This document shows, in pieces, positions 15,298-21,734 of a DNA stretch of 29,989 nucleotides (within the stretch, counting starts at the first letter, position 1; each line of letters opens with the position of its first letter). The stretch comes from an uncultured Oscillospiraceae bacterium. GTDB taxonomy: Bacteria > Bacillota > Clostridia > Oscillospirales > Oscillospiraceae. The notes below the pieces were generated by a model. The model saw only the letters and a list, made by a program, of their open reading frames with translations. It did not search any database and had not been told where the DNA came from. Where the stretch lies: NCBI GenBank assembly GCA_934589225.1, contig CAKTNS010000035.1, positions 1 to 29,989 on the forward strand. The letters are read 5' to 3'. Both the position numbers and the translations under genes were made by a program.

Positions 15298-16725
15298 ATG
15301 GGAAAGAAGCTTATTAAGAATGTGTCAATACTTATTTTGGCAATGAGCATAATTGTTATATCTGTATTCTTATCAGATAAAGCGAGCAACACACCATATC
15401 AGTATTTATTTTTATTACCATTGACGCACGGAGCAATTATGATAATGTTTTTTTCAGAAACTGGAGGAATGTTGAAGTATTCTGGTGCTAAGATTATTTA
15501 TGCTCTGTTTTTTATTAGAAATGTTGTCACACCACTGTTGCTTGTAGGGAATAATTTTAATTTGGGGATTGTGATATGGGATAAATCTGACATTAATCTA
15601 TCTATCTTTCTGATGCTATATGAGACGCTAATGGTTTTTTTAACTCTTTCACAAAGAATTAAAATCAAAATTAATTACAAAAGGAGTTATATAAACAGTA
15701 CATCTTCTTTTTTAGATAGGAGGGTCTTCAAGCAAAATTTGTTTAATTTCCTGTTACTTTCATTGACAATAATAACCACAATGTTATGGATGACTGTTCC
15801 TGAACTTAGAAAGTCATTTGGCTCAATATTTGATTTGACGAATTTGATTCAAGTTGCCAATAATGTCGTTAAGGATGAATTAACTATGTCAACAAGAGTG
15901 CTGACAACTGTCGGCGCAATGCTTTTGACTTTTTGTAGAATGTTCGTTTCCCTATGGATTTTGTATAAAATAAGAATGAAAAGTTGTAGTTCATGGGTAG
16001 GAATTATTACGGCATTTATTCTAACAGTGCTGCAAATGCTCTTTATAGGTGCCCAGTTAATGTTTGCGTTTTATATTTCCTTTTTTATTCTATTTGCAAC
16101 GATAAAGCTATGGCCCGGGGCTAAAAGATTTATGATAGCTTTTTTTGGGGCGGCGGGATTATTCGGAATAGTCTGGATACCCTTTGTGAAAGGCGGATTT
16201 TCTTCAAGGGACGATTTTATAAAGAATTTGGGGAATTATCTGCAAGCGTACTTGCCGGGAGTTGCCAATATAGCGGGCACAGTACAAATAGAGCGGGTTG
16301 ACTTATTAAAAACAGGGTTTGCTGATATATACACGATGATACCCTTTAGAAACACGCTGTTCGGTTTGCGTGTTGAAAACCTATCGGACATATTTAATAG
16401 ACACAACAATGTTGCAGGGCAAATTATGCCGTTAATAGGTGAATCGTATCATTATTTTGGACTATTGTTCGCCCCGACTCTCTCTATAATGTTTACAAAG
16501 GGAGCGATTTGGGCTAATAAGCGAATGTATACAGCAAGGCATATTTTTTCGTTTGGAACATATACTATGTTTATGTTATATTTTTCGTCGATGATTATTT
16601 GTAAAAACTTTATTTTATTTGGTTCCACTTTTACATCAACATTATTACCGATGATAATAATGTGCAAGTTTGTAAATAATGAATATGATTTTGCTAACCC
16701 CCAAATAATTAAAGAGGTGTGCTAA
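15298..16725 (+). CDS. Wzy-like oligosaccharide repeat-unit polymerase
   Basis: A 475-residue polytopic membrane protein with about eleven or twelve hydrophobic segments and one large hydrophilic stretch (about 295-375) between late helices, the usual layout of Wzy polymerases. Sequence motifs are weak in this family, so the call rests on topology and on position directly before the flippase. It would join lipid-linked repeat units on the outer face of the membrane. GAGGAA lies just before the ATG, 16 bases after the preceding stop. The gene is strongly AT-rich, as polymerase genes of exchanged polysaccharide loci commonly are. Confidence 0.78.
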   Translation: MGKKLIKNVSILILAMSIIVISVFLSDKASNTPYQYLFLLPLTHGAIMIMFFSETGGMLKYSGAKIIYALFFIRNVVTPLLLVGNNFNLGIVIWDKSDINLSIFLMLYETLMVFLTLSQRIKIKINYKRSYINSTSSFLDRRVFKQNLFNFLLLSLTIITTMLWMTVPELRKSFGSIFDLTNLIQVANNVVKDELTMSTRVLTTVGAMLLTFCRMFVSLWILYKIRMKSCSSWVGIITAFILTVLQMLFIGAQLMFAFYISFFILFATIKLWPGAKRFMIAFFGAAGLFGIVWIPFVKGGFSSRDDFIKNLGNYLQAYLPGVANIAGTVQIERVDLLKTGFADIYTMIPFRNTLFGLRVENLSDIFNRHNNVAGQIMPLIGESYHYFGLLFAPTLSIMFTKGAIWANKRMYTARHIFSFGTYTMFMLYFSSMIICKNFILFGSTFTSTLLPMIIMCKFVNNEYDFANPQIIKEVC

Positions 16726-16731
16726 GGTATA

Positions 16732-18174
16732 TTGAAAGAGGTTATTAACAATAAGGATCCACTCAAACTAAATATTGTATATAGTACAGCTTATCAAGTG
16801 CTTGTTTTGATTATTCCACTAATAACAGCACCCTATGTGTCTAGAGTATTAGGCGCTACAAATTTAGGTATATACTCTTATACACAAGCGTTTGCAAATT
16901 ACTTCGTTTTATTTGCGATGCTGGGAGTATCCAATTACGGTAACAGGAGTATTGCTCAAGTTAGAGATAACCCTAAATTATTGAGCAAAACTTTTTGGGA
17001 GATTTATTCCTTTCAGGTATGTGTAACAATTGCAGTATCTGCCGTGTATATTTTATATTGCTTTATTGCCGTTTCGCAGATTAGGGCGATATATCTGCTT
17101 CAATTTTTATATGTTATTTCAGCAGGCTTTGATATAAACTGGTTCTTCTTTGGAATTGAGAAGTTTAAATTAACGGTCACCAGAAACACGGTAATTAAAA
17201 TTGCAAATGCAATATTGATTTTTGTTTTCGTTAAAGAGCAATCGGATTTAGCAATATACACATTGATCATGTCATTTGGGACATTGGTTAGCGTTATCGC
17301 TTTGTTCCCATTTTTACCTAAGTATATTTCTTTTGAAAAAATTGAAATAAAGGATGTAGTGAAGCACATACAGCCCAATTTGACGCTGTTTATTCCGGTG
17401 ATAGCCATTAGTTTATACAACATTATGGATAAATTGATGCTGGGATATTTAAGTACATCTGACGAGGTGGCATTCTATTCTAATTCGGAGAGGATTGCTC
17501 AGCTGCCCAATTCTATTATTATGGCAGTTGGCAATGTCCTAATGCCGAGAATGTCTAATTTGATTGCTGCTGGAAATAAAGAAAAAAGCTCAAAACTCTT
17601 TGATAAATCGATGACTTTTATGATTGTTTCCAGCGTACTATTGGCATTTGGCATGGCTGCCATTTCAAAAGTGTTTGCACCTTGGTTTTATGGGAAAGAG
17701 TTTACCAAATGCGGAATGTATATACTGTGGTTGTGTCCTACAATAGTGTTCAAATCTATAGCAGGCTCGGTAAGAACGCAATTGATCATACCGATGGAAA
17801 GAGATAAGGTATATATTTTCTCGGTTTCAGCTGGAGCAATAGTAAATTTGATTGCAAATTATTTCTTCATACCAATGTATCAAGGATTAGGTGCGGTTTT
17901 TGGAACTGTTTTGGCGGAGGCTGTGGTCTGCTCTCTCCAAGTTTTTATGACGAGAGATGTCATCAAATATGGTAAATATATAAAATATACAGTTGCCTGC
18001 TGCCTTTTCGGGGAGGGCATGTATCTTATACTTCAAAGAATTAATATTCAAAATGCGTTTTTGAATATTATAGTTTCCATGATGGTTGGCGCTGTAATTT
18101 ATAGTTTCCTTTGCGCAATATACTTCATCAAATTTGAAGGCTTTTCTGTAAAAAAGAACAAAATTCGGGAGTAA
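16732..18174 (+). CDS. Wzx-like oligosaccharide flippase
   Basis: A 480-residue protein of the MATE-like polysaccharide transporter superfamily. It opens with NIVYSTAYQVLVLIIPLITAPYVSR followed by LGIYSYTQAFANYFVLFAMLG, a typical Wzx start, and has about 12-14 membrane helices. It would move the undecaprenyl-linked unit across the membrane. It seems to use a TTG start at 16732: CTAAGG is a few bases upstream and no in-frame ATG or GTG occurs before conserved residues. The gap to the polymerase gene is six bases, and the next gene begins six bases after its stop. Confidence 0.9.
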   Translation: MKEVINNKDPLKLNIVYSTAYQVLVLIIPLITAPYVSRVLGATNLGIYSYTQAFANYFVLFAMLGVSNYGNRSIAQVRDNPKLLSKTFWEIYSFQVCVTIAVSAVYILYCFIAVSQIRAIYLLQFLYVISAGFDINWFFFGIEKFKLTVTRNTVIKIANAILIFVFVKEQSDLAIYTLIMSFGTLVSVIALFPFLPKYISFEKIEIKDVVKHIQPNLTLFIPVIAISLYNIMDKLMLGYLSTSDEVAFYSNSERIAQLPNSIIMAVGNVLMPRMSNLIAAGNKEKSSKLFDKSMTFMIVSSVLLAFGMAAISKVFAPWFYGKEFTKCGMYILWLCPTIVFKSIAGSVRTQLIIPMERDKVYIFSVSAGAIVNLIANYFFIPMYQGLGAVFGTVLAEAVVCSLQVFMTRDVIKYGKYIKYTVACCLFGEGMYLILQRINIQNAFLNIIVSMMVGAVIYSFLCAIYFIKFEGFSVKKNKIRE

Positions 18175-18180
18175 AAAGAA

Positions 18181-18867
18181 ATGTTTAATCCTAATGTATT
18201 CGAGAGAGTAAAACACAAAATAGCTGAAAAAATCAAAAGATATTATGCCCCTATCAGAAGAAAGCGTTTGACCAATACGGACTTCACAATTATCTCAAAT
18301 AACTGCTGGGGGGGGGTAACATATGAGGGATATGGCATACAAAAGCAAAGCCCGACAGTGGGATGTTATTTGTTCGCAAAGGACTATTTGAAATTAGTCC
18401 GTGATTTGAAAAAATACATGGAAAAGCCATTGGAGATTATCTCCTTAGATAAATCAAAATATAAGCAATGGATTGTCGAAAATCATAACGAGAATTGTCC
18501 TATAGGCAGAATAGAAGATATTGAGATTGTTTTCGTCCATTATCATGATGCAGCTACCGCAAAAGAAAAATGGGATAGGAGGGTACAGCGAATAAATTGG
18601 GACAATCTGATATTCAAGTTTTCATATATGAATCATGCAACGGAAGAGAATTTGAGAGAATTTGATTCGTATGAATTACCAGGAAAAAAGCTAATGTTTG
18701 TAAATCAAGAAAATCATCTTTACAAATGTGGAGTATATTACCCTGGATTTGAAGAAGATGATCAAGTTTATAATGATACTTTTTACTGGAATAGGTACTT
18801 CAACGTGACCCGTTTTTTGAATACTGGAGAAATACATCAGCTGCCAAGTGGTGTGCGTAAAGATTAA
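18181..18867 (+). CDS. DUF1919 family protein, probable exopolysaccharide biosynthesis enzyme
   Basis: A 228-residue soluble protein. The block FTIISNNCWGGVTYEGYG followed by SPTVGCYLFAKDYLKLV is the hallmark of DUF1919. Members occur in Gram-positive polysaccharide clusters and are thought to be sugar-modifying or transferase enzymes; the reaction is not known to me. The conserved Cys-Trp-Gly-Gly is encoded through a run of nine G (18308-18316). It is the last gene of the operon and is followed by a 16-bp hairpin. AT-rich. The ribosome site before ATG 18181 is weak (AAAAAGAA), consistent with coupling to the upstream gene. Confidence 0.85.
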   Translation: MFNPNVFERVKHKIAEKIKRYYAPIRRKRLTNTDFTIISNNCWGGVTYEGYGIQKQSPTVGCYLFAKDYLKLVRDLKKYMEKPLEIISLDKSKYKQWIVENHNENCPIGRIEDIEIVFVHYHDAATAKEKWDRRVQRINWDNLIFKFSYMNHATEENLREFDSYELPGKKLMFVNQENHLYKCGVYYPGFEEDDQVYNDTFYWNRYFNVTRFLNTGEIHQLPSGVRKD

Positions 18868-18911
18868 GGGCCATCTCCCCATGAGCGAAATTGTACTTTT
18901 AGAATTTTAAC

Positions 18912-18951
18912 AAATCCTCCTACCTTCTAATTCTTGAAGGTAGGAGGATTT
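18912..18951. terminator. Bidirectional hairpin between convergent operons
   Basis: A perfect 16-bp stem, AAATCCTCCTACCTTC with GAAGGTAGGAGGATTT, around an 8-base loop TAATTCTT. It lies between the DUF1919 stop and the epimerase stop. Only short T runs flank it, so termination in both directions is likely but rests mainly on stem strength. The arms contain TCCTCCT and AGGAGGA. Confidence 0.7.
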
Positions 18952-18954
18952 GCC

Positions 18955-20022
18955 TTACACCTTATAAAATTCCTTATACCACCCCGCAAACTTCCGCAGC
19001 CCCACCCTCAAGGGCGTTCCGGGCTTGAACCCGAAATCCCGTTCCAGAGGGGTAGTGTCGGCGTAGGTTACGGGCACGTCGCCGGGCTGCATGGGGACCA
19101 GCTGCTTGTGGGCCTCGAAGTCATAATTTTCAGGGAGGACACCGGCGGAGACCAGTTCTTCGGAGAGGATCTGCACGAAGTCCAGGAGGTTTTCCGGGTT
19201 GCTGTTGCCGATGTTATACACCGCGTAGGGAGGGACGGGGAGGCCGTCGGGGCCGGTTTTCTTTTCCGGGGCCCCCTGCATCACCCGCAGAACGCCTTCC
19301 ACGATGTCGTCTATATAGGTAAAATCCCGCTTGCAGTTGCCATAGTTGAAAATTTGGATGGTTTCGCCCTTCAATAGCTTATTGGTAAAGCCAAAGTAAG
19401 CCATATCCGGCCGACCGGCGGGGCCGTAGACCGTAAAGAACCGCAGGCCGGTGGAGGGGATGTTATAGAGCTTGGAGTAGGCGTGGGCCATGAGCTCGTT
19501 GGATTTTTTGGTGGCGGCGTAGAGGGAGACGGGGTGATCCACCTTGTCCTCCGTAGAATAGGGCACCTTTTTGTTGCTGCCATAGACGGAGCTGGAGGAG
19601 GCATACACCAGATGCTCCACCGGGTTATGGCGGCAGGCTTCCAGAATATTATAGAAACCGATCAGATTGCTCTGGATATAGGCGTCGGGATTCGTGATGG
19701 AGTACCGCACACCGGCCTGGGCCGCCAGGTTCACCACCACCTGGGGGCGGTATGCGGCAAAGATGCCGTCGATCGCTTCCCGGTCAGCAATATCGCCCTT
19801 CACAAAATGCCACCGGGACTCCGGATGCCGGGCGGCGGCGGCCTGGATCTGCTCTAAGCGACAATTCTTAATGGACACATCGTAGTAGTCATTCAGATTG
19901 TCAATGCCCACGATGTTCACCGGGGACTGGGTTTCCAGCAGCTTCAGCACCAGGTTGGAGCCGATGAAGCCCGCCGCACCGGTGACGAAAATGGTTTTGT
20001 TTTGAAGTATGATTTTCTCCAT
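18955..20022 (-). CDS. UDP-glucuronate 4-epimerase-type NAD-dependent epimerase
   Basis: A 355-residue extended short-chain dehydrogenase. NAD-binding TGAAGFIGSN is at about 14-23. The catalytic region is ASSSSVYG (about 141-148) with Y168-x3-K172 (SLYAATKK). AQAGVRYSITNPDAYIQSNL and the RFFTVYGPAGRPDMA block are typical of UDP-glucuronate/galacturonate 4-epimerases (Gla, LpsL, Cap1J). The upstream gene makes UDP-glucuronate, so UDP-galacturonate is the expected product. AAGGAG lies just before the ATG, ten bases after the dehydrogenase stop, so the two form an operon. It converges on the glycosyltransferase operon and would feed it an acidic sugar. Confidence 0.9.
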   Translation of the reverse strand: MEKIILQNKTIFVTGAAGFIGSNLVLKLLETQSPVNIVGIDNLNDYYDVSIKNCRLEQIQAAAARHPESRWHFVKGDIADREAIDGIFAAYRPQVVVNLAAQAGVRYSITNPDAYIQSNLIGFYNILEACRHNPVEHLVYASSSSVYGSNKKVPYSTEDKVDHPVSLYAATKKSNELMAHAYSKLYNIPSTGLRFFTVYGPAGRPDMAYFGFTNKLLKGETIQIFNYGNCKRDFTYIDDIVEGVLRVMQGAPEKKTGPDGLPVPPYAVYNIGNSNPENLLDFVQILSEELVSAGVLPENYDFEAHKQLVPMQPGDVPVTYADTTPLERDFGFKPGTPLRVGLRKFAGWYKEFYKV

Positions 20023-20032
20023 TGCCTACTCC

Positions 20033-21499
20033 TTAGTCCCGCTTGAAAATATCCCGGGTGTAGACCTTGTCCTTCACATCGTCCAGCCGGGCATCATACC
20101 GGTTTGCAATGATGCAGTCGCAGCTCCGCTTGAAGAGGGTCATATTGTTGACCACCTTGGAGCCGAAGAAGGTCTCTCCGTCCTTTAAGGTGGGCTCGTA
20201 AATGATCACCGTGGCCCCCTTGGCCTTGATCCGCTTCATGACCCCCTGGATGGCGGACTGGCGGAAGTTATCGGAATTGGCCTTCATGGTCAGCCGGTAA
20301 ACGCCTACCACGATCTCCTTCTCCTTGTTGGCGTTCCAGGCGTCGTTGGCCTCGTAGCCCCCGGCGATCTCCAGCACCTTGTCGGCAATAAAATCCTTCC
20401 GTGTCCGGTTGGCCTCCACAATGGCGCTCATCATGTTCTGGGGGACATCCGCGAAGTTTGCCAGTAGCTGCTTGGTGTCCTTGGGCAGGCAGTAGCCGCC
20501 GTAGCCGAAGGAGGGGTTGTTGTAATGGGTGCCGATCCGGGGGTCCAGGCAGACGCCGTCGATGATGTCCTTGGTGTTGAGGCCCTTGGTTTCGGCATAG
20601 GTGTCCAGCTCATTAAAATAGCTGACCCGCAGGGCAAGATAGGTGTTGGCGAAGAGCTTCACGGCCTCGGCCTCGGTAAAGCCCATGAACAGGGTGTCGA
20701 TGTCCTCTTTGATGGCCCCCTGCTGCAAAAGACCGGCGAAAATCTCTGCCTGGGCCCGGGTAGCCTCGTCACAGGATACGATGATCCGGGAAGGGTAGAG
20801 GTTGTCATACAACGCCTTGGACTCCCGCAGGAACTCCGGGCTGAAAAGGATGTTGCCGGTATTGTATTTCTTCCGAACGGAGGCGGTATAGCCCACGGGA
20901 ATGGTGGACTTGATGACCATCATGGCCTTGGGGTTGACCTTCAGCACCAGCTCAATGACAGCCTCCACGGCGGAGGTGTCAAAGTAGTTCTTCTTGCTGT
21001 CATAGTTGGTGGGGGCGGCGATGACCACAAAGTCCGCATCCCGATAGGCGCTTTCCCCGTCCAGAGTGGCGGTGAGGTCCAGCTCCTTTTCCGCTAGATA
21101 CTTTTCAATATACTCATCCTGAATGGGGGACTTCCGGTTGTTGATGAGCTCCACCTTTTCAGGGATGATGTCCACGGCGGTGACATGGTTGTGCTGGGCC
21201 AGAAGGGTGGCAATGGACAGCCCCACATAGCCCGTACCGGCCACGGCGATATTGTACCGCTTGCCGGGGGCCGCCTTGGGCTTGGGCTCCTCCACATAAA
21301 GCGCCGATACATCAAACTCCAAAACCCGGCCCAGGGCCTCCAGCTGCTCAATGGAGGGCTTGAAGGTCCGATTCTCCATCTGCCCGATCATCGACCGGTT
21401 CATGCCGGTAGCCTCGGAAAGCTCCGCCTGGGTCATCCCCTTGGCCTTGCGCTGCTTCTTGACCGTATCCGCCAGAAGCTCGAAAGAAAATGTCTTCAT
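20033..21499 (-). CDS. UDP-glucose 6-dehydrogenase with N-terminal XRE helix-turn-helix domain
   Basis: A 488-residue fusion. Residues about 8-66 are a clear XRE/Cro HTH (LADTVKKQRKAKGMTQAEL, MNRSMIGQMENRTFKPSI). After a Pro/Lys-rich linker (71-80) comes a complete nucleotide-sugar dehydrogenase: GTGYVG (88-93), STIPVGYT, SPEFLRESKALYD, NELDTYAE, and nucleophile C337 in FGYGGYCLPKDTKQ. Without the HTH the enzyme is about 408 residues, a normal Ugd length, so nothing is missing. It should oxidise UDP-glucose to UDP-glucuronate for the following epimerase. AAAGGAG sits 7 bases before the ATG and the reading frame is continuous, so the fusion is not a frame artefact. Palindromes at its own promoter suggest autoregulation by the enzyme (inference). 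UDP-ManNAc dehydrogenase activity is less likely given the epimerase partner. Confidence 0.93.
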   Translation of the reverse strand: MKTFSFELLADTVKKQRKAKGMTQAELSEATGMNRSMIGQMENRTFKPSIEQLEALGRVLEFDVSALYVEEPKPKAAPGKRYNIAVAGTGYVGLSIATLLAQHNHVTAVDIIPEKVELINNRKSPIQDEYIEKYLAEKELDLTATLDGESAYRDADFVVIAAPTNYDSKKNYFDTSAVEAVIELVLKVNPKAMMVIKSTIPVGYTASVRKKYNTGNILFSPEFLRESKALYDNLYPSRIIVSCDEATRAQAEIFAGLLQQGAIKEDIDTLFMGFTEAEAVKLFANTYLALRVSYFNELDTYAETKGLNTKDIIDGVCLDPRIGTHYNNPSFGYGGYCLPKDTKQLLANFADVPQNMMSAIVEANRTRKDFIADKVLEIAGGYEANDAWNANKEKEIVVGVYRLTMKANSDNFRQSAIQGVMKRIKAKGATVIIYEPTLKDGETFFGSKVVNNMTLFKRSCDCIIANRYDARLDDVKDKVYTRDIFKRD

Positions 21500-21532
21500 G
21501 GATAGACTCCTTTGAAATGATAGAATTTATAT

Positions 21533-21576
21533 CATTGCGATTTGCAATGGAAATAAAACGCTTTTGCAATGCAATA
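21533..21576 (-). promoter_or_regulatory. Candidate operator repeats upstream of the HTH-Ugd gene
   Basis: CATTGC-GATTT-GCAATG (21533-21549) is a perfect inverted repeat, and the stretch at 21565-21575 reads TTGCATTGCAA on the minus strand, a perfect odd palindrome. The shared GCAATG cores at 21544 and 21566 are 22 bases, about two helical turns, apart. They cover the predicted transcription start and the early leader, a position expected for repression. Confidence 0.6.
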
Positions 21577-21578
21577 GT

Positions 21579-21607
21579 ATTCTAGCATATTAAAGGGGAA
21601 ATAGCAA
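21579..21607 (-). promoter_or_regulatory. Promoter of the HTH-Ugd/epimerase operon
   Basis: On the minus strand TTGCTA (21602-21607) and TAGAAT (21579-21584) are separated by exactly 17 bases, with TGC directly before the -10 (extended -10). The start would be near 21572, inside the palindromic region. Confidence 0.7.
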
Positions 21608-21734
21608 GAGGCAAGAGGATGAATTCGAGTTAAAAATATTGAGAAATCCTTCGCTCAATCGATTCGTGATATTTAAAATAGCATTTTGGAATCGCAAGCC
21701 GCCGCTGTTCGTCATCCTCCATGCCCTCCGCCCG
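21608..21734 (-). other. Gap between kinase and Ugd genes; weak terminator and possible 30-residue ORF
   Basis: ATTGAG (21638-21643) and CTCAAT (21654-21659) form a 6-bp stem, followed on the minus strand by ATTTTT, a weak terminator for the kinase operon. A 30-codon frame from ATG 21722 to a TAA at 21630-21632 runs through the same hairpin (it begins MEDDEQRRLAIPKCYF). It starts ten bases after the kinase stop behind GGAGGG. The overlap with the terminator makes it doubtful as a gene. Confidence 0.35.

Noticed and set aside
18308..18316. G9 run in the DUF1919 gene as a phase-variation tract
   Set aside because: It encodes the conserved Trp-Gly-Gly of the family motif, so coding constraint explains it; at nine bases slippage is possible but not indicated.
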